Assembly: GCF_036250735.1 (NCBI RefSeq)
Contig: NZ_CP109430.1
Location: forward strand, 5,022,001-5,086,000
Direction: 5' to 3'
Length of the DNA: 64,000 nucleotides
From: Streptosporangium sp. NBC_01495
GTDB lineage: Bacteria > Actinomycetota > Actinomycetes > Streptosporangiales > Streptosporangiaceae
Shown here in pieces: positions 56,008-64,000 of the stretch. The notes beneath the pieces were generated by a model that had not been told where the DNA came from, ran no database searches, and worked only from the letters and a program-made list of their open reading frames with translations. Positions within the stretch are counted from its first letter, which is position 1, and every line of letters begins with the position of its first letter. The translations under genes were made by a program, and so were the position numbers.

Positions 56008-57212
56008 CGGCGCGCCCCGGCCCGCAACCGCAGCGGTGCCGCGACGGCGGCGGCGACCGCGAACTCGGCGGCCACCAGCACCCAGCCCGGCCCGTACCCC
56101 GCGGCCTCGACGAGGACGGCGAACAAAGGTGGCCCGGCGGCGAATCCGGCGAAGAAGCCCGCCGAGACGAGCGCGGAGTCGCGACCGGCGCCACGAGGGT
56201 CGGCGCGCTTGATCACGGCGACCATCGTGACCGCGTTGCCCGCGACGGCGAAGGCGCCGACGGCCGCCGCCCCCGCCCAGACCAGGATGGGGGCCGACGA
56301 GGCCGCCGCGAGCAGCAGGGCGGCCCCGCACGCTCCCGCCGCGAGGGGGGCCAGAAGTACTTCGGCCCGGCCCGGACGGCCGGCCCGCCGCGACCAGCCG
56401 ACCCGGCCCGCCACGCCGGTGACGCCCAGCGTGGCGATCAGCCACGCCGCCACGACCGGTCCCAGTTCCAGCCGCTCGACCCCGAAGAGCGCGAGGTAGG
56501 TGTTCACCGCGGCGATCCCGCAGCCGAGCAGGAAGGAGAACAGCGCCAGCCGGCCGACGCGGGCGCGCGGCACGTCCCGGGGTGGCGGAGCCTGCGCGGG
56601 GCCGGGGTCGGGCGGCAGCGCGCGAAGGGCCCAGCAGGCGATGAGGACGGCGAGCGCGGCGGCCGTCCACACCGAGCCGCGCCATCCCGTCCAGGCGGCG
56701 AGCGCCGCCAGCGGCAGTCCCGCCGCGAGGGCGCCGAACTGCACCCCGGACTGTTTCCAGCCGGTGACCGCGCCGCGCCCGGCCGGTTCGACCACCGCCA
56801 CGATGATCTTGTTGGTGGCGGGGTTGGCCAGCGCCTGCGGCAGCCCGCCCAGGGCCACCGCCGCCAGCAGGACGAATGTGTTCGAGGCGGCGCCGATCAG
56901 GGCCAGCGCCACCGCGGCCAGCAGCAGCAGGGCGACCAGGCAGCGGCGGGCGCCCAGCCGGTCCACCCAGCGACCGGCGGTGAGCGAGAGCAACGCGGCG
57001 ACCCCGAACCCGGCGGTCGTGGTCAGGCCGATCGCCGTACGGGAGATGCCCGCCTCCCCGACCAGGCGCGGGCCGAGCGCGCCGATCAGGAAGAGCTGAA
57101 GCATCGACACGCCCATGGCCGCGGTGAGCAGGGCGGTCACCCACCGTTCCCCGGCCGTACCGCGTCCTGGGCGTCCTGGGCGTCCGGGGCGTGCCGGTCG
57201 TTCCAGCCGCAT
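56004..57212 (-). CDS. MFS transporter (CynX/NimT-like)
   Basis: This 402-residue permease has twelve helices. It has a short Arg/Pro/Gly repeat N-terminus ([13 protein letters not shown]), GRWVDRLGARRCLV between helices 2 and 3, GLPQALANPATNKIIV and VAVIKRADPRGAGRDSALVSAGFFAGFA. AAGGAGG stands five bases before the ATG, so the start is firm. Coupled to the GH88-like gene, it may import the sugar acid or its oligomer, or simply be a solute transporter of the CynX group. Confidence 0.85.
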   Translation of the reverse strand: MRLERPARPGRPGRPGRGTAGERWVTALLTAAMGVSMLQLFLIGALGPRLVGEAGISRTAIGLTTTAGFGVAALLSLTAGRWVDRLGARRCLVALLLLAAVALALIGAASNTFVLLAAVALGGLPQALANPATNKIIVAVVEPAGRGAVTGWKQSGVQFGALAAGLPLAALAAWTGWRGSVWTAAALAVLIACWALRALPPDPGPAQAPPPRDVPRARVGRLALFSFLLGCGIAAVNTYLALFGVERLELGPVVAAWLIATLGVTGVAGRVGWSRRAGRPGRAEVLLAPLAAGACGAALLLAAASSAPILVWAGAAAVGAFAVAGNAVTMVAVIKRADPRGAGRDSALVSAGFFAGFAAGPPLFAVLVEAAGYGPGWVLVAAEFAVAAAVAAPLRLRAGARR

Positions 57213-57477
57213 CGCGGCCTCCTTCCCCTCGCGGAGTCCTCGCGACGACCGCGCTCCAGACAGTCGCCCGCGGACCCGCCGGGGTTCCCGTGACGGCGGA
57301 CGCGATGACGCGGCCCGAGCGAGGGGCCCTCCGGCCGCCGCACGCGCCGCGACCCCGCGGCCCGCCTCCCCGGGCCCGTGGCCGCCCCGCGCCCCTGTCT
57401 CCTCCACCAGCCCGTCAGGGGCCACCCATCTCCGGACCGTGTATCCGTTCTGCACCGCGACCCGAGGAACGATCATC

Positions 57478-58077
57478 ATGAGTTCTGTCACGCGCGATCA
57501 CCGCGCACCCGACCATGACACCACCGCCTGCTCCGACGAGCAGCTGACGGTGCTCGCACTGGCCGCGCGCGGAGGAGCGCCCGCGGACGTCGAGGCCTTC
57601 ACCCGCGCGGTCTACACCGACGTGCGCAGGTTCGTCGCCTACCTGGCCGGGACCCCGTCGGCCGAGGACCTGACCCAGGAGACGTTCGTGCGCGTCCTGC
57701 GCAGCCTGCCCCGCTTCGCCGGCCGCTCGTCGGCCAGGACCTGGCTGCTGTCCATCGCCCGGCGGGTCGTCGTCGACCGGTTCCGATCGGCGTCCTGCCG
57801 TCCCAGGATCGCCGATCTCGCCGACTGGCAGACCGCCGCCGAGCGATGTCAGCCCCGCGGGCTACCGGGACGCGAGGACGGGGTGGCCCTGGCGGACCTG
57901 CTGGCCAAGGTGCCGCACGAGCGGCGGGAGGCCTTCGTGCTCACCCAGGTCGTCGGCCTGCCCTACGCCGAGGCCGCCTCGCTGATCGGCTGCCCCATCG
58001 GCACGGTGCGCTCCCGGGTGGCGCGAGCCCGCACCCAGCTCATCGAGTCGCTGGAGGCCGCCGACCGGGCCGCCTGA
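57478..58077 (+). CDS. ECF-type RNA polymerase sigma factor
   Basis: This is a 199-residue extracytoplasmic-function sigma factor. Region 2 is FTRAVYTDVRRFVAYLAG...AEDLTQETFVRVLRSLPRFAGRSSARTWLLSIARRVVVDRFR, with the usual -10-binding and core-binding residues. Region 4 is LADLLAKVPHERREAFVLTQVVGLPYAEAASLIGCPIGTVRSRVARAR. It resembles the SigC-like group. GAGGAA lies ten bases before the ATG. No anti-sigma gene is adjacent. The 265-base gap upstream is shared with the divergent MFS gene and shows no clear promoter. Confidence 0.9.
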   Translation: MSSVTRDHRAPDHDTTACSDEQLTVLALAARGGAPADVEAFTRAVYTDVRRFVAYLAGTPSAEDLTQETFVRVLRSLPRFAGRSSARTWLLSIARRVVVDRFRSASCRPRIADLADWQTAAERCQPRGLPGREDGVALADLLAKVPHERREAFVLTQVVGLPYAEAASLIGCPIGTVRSRVARARTQLIESLEAADRAA

Positions 58078-58085
58078 GCGAGACT

Positions 58086-58121
58086 CCCTCCCGGGCCGAA
58101 GTCGCCTCCGGCCCGGGAGGG
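58086..58121. terminator. Bidirectional terminator between convergent genes
   Basis: CCCTCCCGGGCCG and CGGCCCGGGAGGG form a perfect 13-bp stem with a 10-base loop. It fills the 45-base gap between the sigma-factor stop and the synthetase stop and can serve both. Confidence 0.85.
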
Positions 58122-58122
58122 T

Positions 58123-59751
58123 TCACGCTGTTTCCCGGTGTCCGCCGAGCAGGAGATCGCGCAGCGCGTCCCGGTCGGGTTTGCCGGCCGGGGTCAGCGG
58201 CACCTCCGGCACCAGCAGCAGGCGCTCGGGGTGCTTGCCCCGCTCGAGTCCCCGCTGGAGCAGATGGGAGGACAGGCCGGGCAGGTCGGGAACGCGCCCG
58301 GGGCGCGGCACCACGCAGGCCGCCAGCCGCTCCCCCATCACCTGGTCGGGCACGCCCAGGCACACCACCTCGCGCACCTCGGGATGGTCCGCCAGCGCGC
58401 GCTCCACCTCGGCCGGGCTGATGTTGGCGCCACCGCGGATGACGACCTGCTTGAGCCTGCCCATCAGGCGCAGCCGCCCGTCGGCGTCGATCACCCCCAG
58501 GTCGCCGGTGCGGACCCAGCCGTCCGCCGTGCGGTAGCGCCGGTTCAGCTCCGGCGCGCCGACGTAGCACATCGGGGTCATCGGGCCACGGGCGATGATC
58601 TCACCGAACCTCTCCCCGTCCGGGGGCGCGGCGATGCGGATCTCCGCCACCCGGGGGTCGGGCAACCCCACCACCACACCGGGGCCGGCATCGCCCGCCG
58701 TGGCCGGGCGGAATCCGCTGTGGCAGTTCACCCCGTCGGCGGAGCCGTACAGGTTGATCACCGGGCAGCCGAACGCCTCGCCCGCCTCGGCCGCGGTGGC
58801 CGCGTCCAGCTCGGCGCCGCCCAGCACCAGAGCCGTCATGGGCGGTGTCGGCCCGGCGTCCGGCTGGTCGAGCATCATGCGGACCATGGTCGGTACGGCC
58901 AGCACGTGGGTGGGCCGATGCTCACGGATCGCCGCCAGCGCGGCCCGGGGAGAGAAATGGTCGAGGAGCACCAGGCAGCCGCCGTGCCGGGCCAGGGTGA
59001 CGGCGGTGCCGTTGCTGCCGAAGGCCGAGGCGAGCGGGACCAGGAACAGGCAGCGCGGCGTGCTCCCGCCGGGAATGAGGGTGGCCATGAAGTTGCCCCG
59101 CCCGCCGGCGAGCGCGTTGTGGGAGTAGGCGACCATCTTGGGTTCCGACTCCGACCCCGAAGAGACCAGGATGCGGGCCGCACCGTCGGGGTCGGGCCTG
59201 GCCGGGACGAAGGCGCCGCCGTCGGCCGACAGCACCTCGCTCCAGGCGACGCTGCCCGGCGGGGGCTCCTGCGGCCCGGCGGCGATCACCGCCCGCAGGC
59301 CCGGCAGGTCGCCGGCGGCGGATACCAGCTCGCGGGCATGGGCGCTGCCCCGATGGTCGACGGCGGCGACGACGGCCCGCGCGCCGGAACGGCCCAGCAG
59401 GGAGGCCGCCTCGGCCACCCCCCGCCCCGCGGGGAACGGCAGTGCCACCGCGCCGAGCGCCGCCACCGCCAGGTCCGCCACGACCGCGTCCCGGCCGTTG
59501 GGCAGCTGGACGCCGACGACGTCGCCCTCGCAGACGCCGAGCCGGCGCAGCCCGGCCGCGGCCGACCGGGCCAGGCGGTCCAGTTCGGCGTAGGTGAGCT
59601 CGCCCGCCGTGTCGATCACAGCGACCCGGTCCGGGGCCGCCAGGCGGCGGGTGCGGAACAGGGCGTACAGGTCGAGATCCGGGCAGGTGCCGTCGGCGGC
59701 CCACCGGCGTCTCAGGGCGGCGGGTACCAGGTCGTCCAGGCGCAGGGTCAT
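58123..59751 (-). CDS. Acyl-CoA synthetase (AMP-forming, CaiC-like)
   Basis: This is a 542-residue adenylate-forming enzyme. The P-loop-like motif reads ILVSSGSESEPKMVAYSHNAL, less canonical than TSGTTGxPKG. The rest is regular: INLYGSADG, YRTADGWVRTGDLGVIDADGRL, GRLKQVVIRGGANISPAEVE and the C-terminal catalytic Lys in PLTPAGKPDRDAL. It activates a carboxylic acid as its CoA thioester. The start overlaps the CoA-transferase stop (ATGA). With 59748-61559 and the acyl-CoA dehydrogenase it forms a CaiCBA-like acid-metabolism set. Confidence 0.9.
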   Translation of the reverse strand: MTLRLDDLVPAALRRRWAADGTCPDLDLYALFRTRRLAAPDRVAVIDTAGELTYAELDRLARSAAAGLRRLGVCEGDVVGVQLPNGRDAVVADLAVAALGAVALPFPAGRGVAEAASLLGRSGARAVVAAVDHRGSAHARELVSAAGDLPGLRAVIAAGPQEPPPGSVAWSEVLSADGGAFVPARPDPDGAARILVSSGSESEPKMVAYSHNALAGGRGNFMATLIPGGSTPRCLFLVPLASAFGSNGTAVTLARHGGCLVLLDHFSPRAALAAIREHRPTHVLAVPTMVRMMLDQPDAGPTPPMTALVLGGAELDAATAAEAGEAFGCPVINLYGSADGVNCHSGFRPATAGDAGPGVVVGLPDPRVAEIRIAAPPDGERFGEIIARGPMTPMCYVGAPELNRRYRTADGWVRTGDLGVIDADGRLRLMGRLKQVVIRGGANISPAEVERALADHPEVREVVCLGVPDQVMGERLAACVVPRPGRVPDLPGLSSHLLQRGLERGKHPERLLLVPEVPLTPAGKPDRDALRDLLLGGHRETA

Positions 59752-61559
59752 GCGAACCTCCAGGGAGCGGGTACGGCCAAAGCCCCGTGCTCGTCACGGG
59801 TGAGGGCGGAGGCGAAACGCGGGTCGGCGGGCAGGGCGTCCAGGGCGGTCGTCACGGTGGTGGCCCGCAGCCCCCGGCGCCGGAGCGAGGCGAGAACCTC
59901 GGCCGAGGTCATCGCGGTGGTCTCCGGGAGGCCGGCGAGCATGTCGGGAGAGGCCGCGCCCGCCTGCCCGGCGGGGCCGTCGGCGACGCTCACCCAGCCG
60001 TCCGCCGTCCGCAGGGGACGGCGGAAACCCTCCGGAGCGCGCGAACCGCCGCCCTCGGCGGCCCGGCGCAGGGCAGGCCCGGTGAGCACCTCGGCCGCGC
60101 CGAGCAGCGAGGAGTCCACCCGCACGCCGCGGCCGTCGCGCTCGCGCAGCAGGAGCCCGGCGAGCACCGCCTCGGCGCCGAGCAGGCCGCCGAGGACGTC
60201 CAGCAGGGTCATCAGCGACGGCGCGGCCGGCTCACCGGCGGGCCGTACGGCCTCGCCCACGCCGGTGCGGGCCTGGACCATGAAGTCGGTTCCCAGCGGC
60301 ACGTCGGCCAGCCGCCCGGCCCAGCCGCTGGTGTAGGCGTAGACCAGGCCGGGGTTGACCGCCGACAGGTCGCCGTCGTCCAGGCCGAGGCGCTCGGCCG
60401 TGCCCGGCGCCCAGTTGTGCACGAAGACGTCCGCGTCCGCGACCAGGTCGCGGAGCCCGGCCCGGCCCGCGGCCGACTTGATGTCGATCTCCACCGCGCG
60501 TTTGCCCCGGTTGAGCGCGAGCCACCGGGCCGACAGGTCACCGCACATGGGCGGCATGCCGCGCAGCGGATCCCCGCCGGGCGGCTCGACGCGCACCACG
60601 TCCGCGCCGAGCAGTCCCAGCAGGCAGGCGGTGAGCGGCGCCTGGATCCGCCTCCCGGCCTCCAGTACCGTGAGCCCGGCCAGCGGGCGGGCGGTCTCGG
60701 CAGCCGCGCCCCGCGAGGGCGGCCCGGCAACCGGCAGCAGCGGCGACAGCCGCCAGGGCGCCGCCGGGCGGGGCTCGGTCAGGCGATCGGAGAGGGACCG
60801 CAGCGCGCACACCGAGGCTCCCGACTCCTTCGCGGCCCGCCGCACGCCCTCCCAGTCCGCCGCGCGAGCCCGCGCGTGCAGTTCCCCGGGGAGCGGGCAG
60901 CAGGCCGTGGCGTAGCGGAACTGGAAGGACCTCCACGCCGATCCGGCGAGGCGCTCGGCCACCCCCAGTGAACGCCAGAAGGCCACCCACGCGGCCGGGT
61001 CGAGGGTCTCGACCTCGAAGCACACGTCGTCGGCCGTGGTGAAGGGCGGCCCGCCGGGTGAGAACGGCACCGCCTCCTCGTCCCCTGCCGTGGCGGCGGC
61101 CAGATACTGGCCGACGGCGAGCAGCCCGGCCAGGTCCACACCGGTCCGCACGGTCTCGACCGCGCAGCCGCGGGCGCGGCCGACCAGGGCTGCCAGGAGT
61201 CCCTGGACGGCCAGCACCGAGCACGCGGTCGTCAGGTAGTCGGCGGCCAGGCCGCGCGGCTCGCCGTCGCGGCGGCCGTGCACGTGGGCGACCCCGGTCG
61301 CGGCCTGCGCGGTGGCCTCGTCGCTCACCTCCTCCTCCGGGGCGAGGTCGGCCCAGACGATCTCGGCGGTGAGCGGGCGTCCGTCCGTACCCCTGAGTGA
61401 CACGATCCCGGGGCCGTCCGACGCGGTCGATCCGAGGTCGTCGGCGCCCAGCAGGGCCAGGTGCCGGGCGGCGACGGCGGTGAGGGCGGGTGGCCCTACC
61501 GCCCGCAGGCCGAGGCCGTCGAGCGGGTGCGCCGCCGTGACGGTGACGGGGTGTGCCAT
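59748..61559 (-). CDS. CaiB/BaiF-type CoA transferase, double-domain
   Basis: This 603-residue family-III CoA transferase is larger than the usual 400-residue form. The C-terminal ~330 residues are the regular domain: LAGLTVLEAGRRIQAPLTACLLGLLGADVVRVEPPGGDPLRG, RWLALNRGKRAVEIDIKSAAGR and FVHNWAPGTAERLGL. The N-terminal ~270 residues look like a partial, diverged copy (AADYLTTACSVLAVQGLLAALVGRARG). The catalytic Asp is hard to fix; candidates lie near LGTDFMVQARTG. GGAGAG precedes the ATG. The divergent acyl-CoA dehydrogenase gene shares its promoter region (61560-61696). Confidence 0.82.
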   Translation of the reverse strand: MAHPVTVTAAHPLDGLGLRAVGPPALTAVAARHLALLGADDLGSTASDGPGIVSLRGTDGRPLTAEIVWADLAPEEEVSDEATAQAATGVAHVHGRRDGEPRGLAADYLTTACSVLAVQGLLAALVGRARGCAVETVRTGVDLAGLLAVGQYLAAATAGDEEAVPFSPGGPPFTTADDVCFEVETLDPAAWVAFWRSLGVAERLAGSAWRSFQFRYATACCPLPGELHARARAADWEGVRRAAKESGASVCALRSLSDRLTEPRPAAPWRLSPLLPVAGPPSRGAAAETARPLAGLTVLEAGRRIQAPLTACLLGLLGADVVRVEPPGGDPLRGMPPMCGDLSARWLALNRGKRAVEIDIKSAAGRAGLRDLVADADVFVHNWAPGTAERLGLDDGDLSAVNPGLVYAYTSGWAGRLADVPLGTDFMVQARTGVGEAVRPAGEPAAPSLMTLLDVLGGLLGAEAVLAGLLLRERDGRGVRVDSSLLGAAEVLTGPALRRAAEGGGSRAPEGFRRPLRTADGWVSVADGPAGQAGAASPDMLAGLPETTAMTSAEVLASLRRRGLRATTVTTALDALPADPRFASALTRDEHGALAVPAPWRFA

Positions 61560-61696
61560 GGCTCTCCTCTCCCGCGGCGGTGACCGCGAGTCGTGCCTGC
61601 CGCGAACGGGAACTCCGCCGCTCGTCCACGCGACCTGTTCCACAGCAGGAAGTCGGATGAATTTTTCAATCAGTTCCCGACATGTCTGGAGTTGGA

Positions 61697-62905
61697 ATGT
61701 CACAGCAGGCCGTCACCATGACCGGCGTCGAACCGCCCGGCCGGGACACCTGGGGGGCGCCCGCCTGCCCGGCGCGGGTGCTCACGCTGCGCGAGCGGGT
61801 GGCCGGATTCGTCCGCGAGCAGGTCATGCCGCACGAGGCGGAACTGGACGCGGGCGGCGCGCCCGCGCGCGAACTCCTCGCCCGGCTCAGGCACCGGGCG
61901 CGCGCCGAAGGGCTCTGGGGGCTGCCGCTGCCGGCGGAGCTGGGCGGCGCGGGCCTGTCACTGACGGAGTACGCGCACGTGGCCGAGGCGGAGGGCGCGA
62001 GCGATCACGGTCCGGGCGTGCTCGGTTCCACCGCGCTGCTGGACGTGACCACCCTGGCCGGGCACGCCGAACCCGCCGTACGGGACCTCTACCTGCCCCT
62101 GCTGGCGAGCGGGCGGCTGACCATGTGCAACGCGATGACCGAACCGGACGCGCCCGGCTCGGAACCCGGCCTCACCACCACCCGGGCCGTCCAGGAGCCC
62201 GACGGCTCCTGGACGGTCCACGGGCGCAAGTGGTTCGTCACCGGCGCGGGCGACGCGGACCTGGCCGCCGTACTCGCCCGCACCTCCGGCGCTCCGCCCT
62301 CCACGACCGGCCTGTCCCTGCTGCTCGTGCCCACCTCCGCCCCCGGCTTCCGCGTGGTCCGCGAGCTGCCGATCCTCGGCGCGGGCGGCCAGTGGGAGAT
62401 CGCCCTGGACGCGGTCACCGTCCCGCCCGGCCATCTCCTCGGGGAACCCGGACGAGGACTGCGCGTGCTCGCCGAACGGGTGCGGCTCGGCCGCCTGCTG
62501 CGCTGCCTGCGCTGGCTCGGCCAGGCCGAGCGCGCCTTCGCCCTCATGCGCGAGCGGGCTCGCTCACGGCCGACGGCCTCAGGACGGCTCGCCGACCTCC
62601 AGCTCGTCCAGGCGCTCGTCTTCGACGCCCTGCTCGCCATCAGGACCACCCGGCCGCTGGTGTTCGAGGCCGTGGCCCTGGTGGAGGCGGGACTGGACGC
62701 CAGAGTCGAGACCGGCCTGGCGAAGGTGGCCGCCGCCCGGATGCTGCAGCAGGTCACCGACGCGGCCATCCAGGTCCACGGCGCGGCCGGGCTCGGCCCC
62801 GGCACCCCGCTGCCCGCGCTGTTCCGTACCGGCCGGATGGCCCGCCTCCTCGACGGCCCCGACGAACTGCACATCGGCGCGGTGGCCCGCCGGATTCTCG
62901 GGTGA
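61697..62905 (+). CDS. Acyl-CoA dehydrogenase family protein (CaiA-like)
   Basis: This is a 402-residue flavoprotein of the acyl-CoA dehydrogenase fold. It has an N-terminal helical domain (PLPAELGGAGLSLTEYAHVAEAEG), a middle beta domain (MCNAMTEPDAPGSEPGLTTTRAV, WTVHGRKWFVTGAGDADLAAVLART) and a C-terminal helical domain ending QQVTDAAIQVHGAAGLGPGTPLPALFRTGRMARLLDGPDELH. The ATG at 61697 has TGGAG five bases upstream. Divergent from the CoA transferase, it probably oxidises the acyl-CoA made there. The substrate is unknown. Confidence 0.9.
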   Translation: MSQQAVTMTGVEPPGRDTWGAPACPARVLTLRERVAGFVREQVMPHEAELDAGGAPARELLARLRHRARAEGLWGLPLPAELGGAGLSLTEYAHVAEAEGASDHGPGVLGSTALLDVTTLAGHAEPAVRDLYLPLLASGRLTMCNAMTEPDAPGSEPGLTTTRAVQEPDGSWTVHGRKWFVTGAGDADLAAVLARTSGAPPSTTGLSLLLVPTSAPGFRVVRELPILGAGGQWEIALDAVTVPPGHLLGEPGRGLRVLAERVRLGRLLRCLRWLGQAERAFALMRERARSRPTASGRLADLQLVQALVFDALLAIRTTRPLVFEAVALVEAGLDARVETGLAKVAAARMLQQVTDAAIQVHGAAGLGPGTPLPALFRTGRMARLLDGPDELHIGAVARRILG

Positions 62906-63098
62906 GCCTCACCCCCGCGGCCTCCGCCGAGGTACGGCCCCGTCATCACCGGCCGAAGGCCCGGACCGGGTGCGGTGCCGCCGGCGAACCGGTCATCCTG
63001 CCCTGTCCGCCGGTTCCAGGGCGACGCCCTCGTATCATTGGACTTTCTGTGTAAACTTTGGCGGAATTTCCACCTGTTGACGAGGACGTACCTTCAAA
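62906..63098. other. Gap before the MerR gene
   Basis: About 193 bases. An AT-rich stretch at 63030-63075 (TATCATTGGACTTTCTGTGTAA and following) is the probable promoter of the MerR gene, but spacing does not give a clear -35/-10 pair. Confidence 0.35.
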
Positions 63099-63785
63099 AT
63101 GCGGTTGCGGCCCATCGATCTGGCGCGCGAGCACGGCCTGTCCACGCAGGCGGTGCGCAACTACGAGGAGGCGGGGATCCTGCCGCCGGCCGAGCGTTCG
63201 CCGCACGGCTACCGCGTCTACGCTCCGCGCCACGCGGCGGCGTTGCGGACGTTCCTGGCGTCGATCCCCGCGCACGGCCACGCGACCGCGGGGGCGATCA
63301 TGCGGGCCGTGAACGGCGGCGCGGTCGAGGAGGCGCTGCGGCTGATCGACGAGAGCCACGCGCAGCTGGCCGGCGACCGGCACACGCTGGAGGCCGTGGA
63401 ACGGGCGCTGCGCGACCTGGCGCCGCCGCGCGAGGCGGAGCCGGGGGTGACGTTCATCGGGCCGCTGGCGCGCAGGATCGGCATCCGGCCGGCGACGTTG
63501 CGCAAATGGGAGCGGGCCGGGCTGATCGTACCCGGGCGCGATCCGCGCACCGGCTACCGCGTCTACACCTCCGCCGACGTGCGCGACGTGCTGCTCGCCC
63601 ACCAGCTGCGGCGGGGCGGGTACGGGCTGGAACAGATCGCGCGGGTGCTGGAGCGGGTACGGGCCGCAGGCGGGCCGGAGCCGCTGCAGGCGACGCTGCG
63701 GGACTGGCACGACCGGCTGACGGCGCGGGGCCTGGCGATGCTGGCGGGCGCGGCCGCGCTCGACACCTATCTGGGGACGCCATAG
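63099..63785 (+). CDS. Double-MerR (TioE-type) transcriptional regulator
   Basis: This 228-residue protein carries two MerR winged-helix domains. The first (residues 1-60) reads LRPIDLAREHGLSTQAVRNYEEAGILPPAERSPHGYRVY. The second (about 117-190) reads FIGPLARRIGIRPATLRKWERAGLIVPGRDPRTGYRVY and keeps the typical LAHQLRRGGYGLEQI dimer helix. There is no Cys-based metal site. The arrangement matches the TioE family named after the thiocoraline cluster, often found near exporters or resistance genes. Its target may lie to the right, outside the window. Confidence 0.88.
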   Translation: MRLRPIDLAREHGLSTQAVRNYEEAGILPPAERSPHGYRVYAPRHAAALRTFLASIPAHGHATAGAIMRAVNGGAVEEALRLIDESHAQLAGDRHTLEAVERALRDLAPPREAEPGVTFIGPLARRIGIRPATLRKWERAGLIVPGRDPRTGYRVYTSADVRDVLLAHQLRRGGYGLEQIARVLERVRAAGGPEPLQATLRDWHDRLTARGLAMLAGAAALDTYLGTP

Positions 63786-63893
63786 CCCCTGACGGCGAGT
63801 TCACCGGCGGTACGCGCCGGGGAGGAACACGCGACGTCCCAGGACGGCGCGCATCCGGAGCGGACGAGCCGATGGTACGTGACGGCGGCGGGG

Positions 63894-64000
63894 CTAGCCG
63901 TGGCTACCCTCGGGGATGGTGTCCGCGGACATGCCGCCCTCTCCCGGAGCGCCCGTCAGATAGACGTGCTGGTGACCCTTGCCGGCATCGACGTTGATCT
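63894..64000 (-). CDS. 3' end of an unidentified gene (cut by window edge)
   Basis: On the minus strand the last 35 codons of an open frame enter the window and end at TAG 63894. The peptide contains DAGKGHQHVYLTGAPGEG and ends TIPEGSHG. Codon use is normal for the genome. The family cannot be recognised from this piece. It is convergent with the MerR gene, with 108 bases between the stops. Confidence 0.45.
   Translation of the reverse strand, partial: INVDAGKGHQHVYLTGAPGEGGMSADTIPEGSHG

Noticed and set aside
1-64000. Search for rRNA, tRNA, insertion sequences and attachment sites
   Set aside because: Nothing with a cloverleaf, transposase motif or flanking direct repeats was recognised by reading. 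A tRNAscan or IS database search would be needed to exclude small elements.

Overview
The window is high-GC (about 70% or more) actinomycete chromosome. Tightly coupled operons (many 4-nt ATGA overlaps), GTG/TTG starts, a rifamycin-associated element, IdeR/DmdR-type iron boxes and modular PKSs point to a soil actinomycete. A Streptosporangiaceae-like genus is my guess; no rRNA or marker gene settles it.

Positions 1-32653, all on the minus strand, hold most of a tetronate polyketide cluster whose gene set matches the abyssomicin-type spirotetronate family. Reading in the direction of transcription (right to left): a tetronate cassette (KAS III, stand-alone ACP, 2-oxoacid-dehydrogenase E2-like acyltransferase, alpha/beta hydrolase), a type II thioesterase, two modular PKS proteins, an FkbH-type glyceryl-ACP synthase, a luciferase-like flavin monooxygenase, an oligopeptide-type ABC transporter of four genes, a CYP105-like P450 with its ferredoxin, a membrane O-acyltransferase, and the start of a second P450 cut by the window edge. 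The PKS loads with a KSQ domain and has no thioesterase domain at its end. That fits release of a beta-ketoacyl chain by condensation with glyceryl-ACP to form the tetronate ring, followed by acetylation and elimination to give the exocyclic methylene. The striking anomaly is in the large PKS: the ketosynthase of its second extension module lacks about 134 N-terminal residues. Compared with the six-module logic of abyssomicin, modules 2-4 also appear to be missing. This is either an in-frame deletion or an assembly error near 20.56 kb.

33022-38063 holds a HelR-type RNA polymerase helicase with a near-perfect rifamycin-associated element, a DinB/maleylpyruvate-isomerase-like protein, an MFS exporter and a broken MarR remnant. 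38064-42011 is a siderophore-uptake operon (ATPase, two permeases, lipoprotein) under an iron box. 42187-44246 carries a free-standing condensation-domain protein. 44310-45167 encodes a secreted NLP (NPP1) family protein with the hallmark heptapeptide. 45575-47096 is a divergent SDR/TetR pair around a 10-bp inverted repeat. 47161-50808 is an iron-box-linked heterodimeric ABC exporter with complementary loss of motifs in its two ATPase domains.

50885-54875 holds two paralogous histidine-containing membrane proteins followed by an AztABC/Znu-type zinc/manganese uptake operon. 54973-58077 contains a GH88-like glycosidase, an MFS permease and an ECF sigma factor. 58123-62905 is a CaiC/CaiB/CaiA-like acyl-CoA module. 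The window ends with a double-MerR (TioE-type) regulator and the 3' end of an unidentified gene. I saw no rRNA, tRNA, CRISPR array or insertion sequence.
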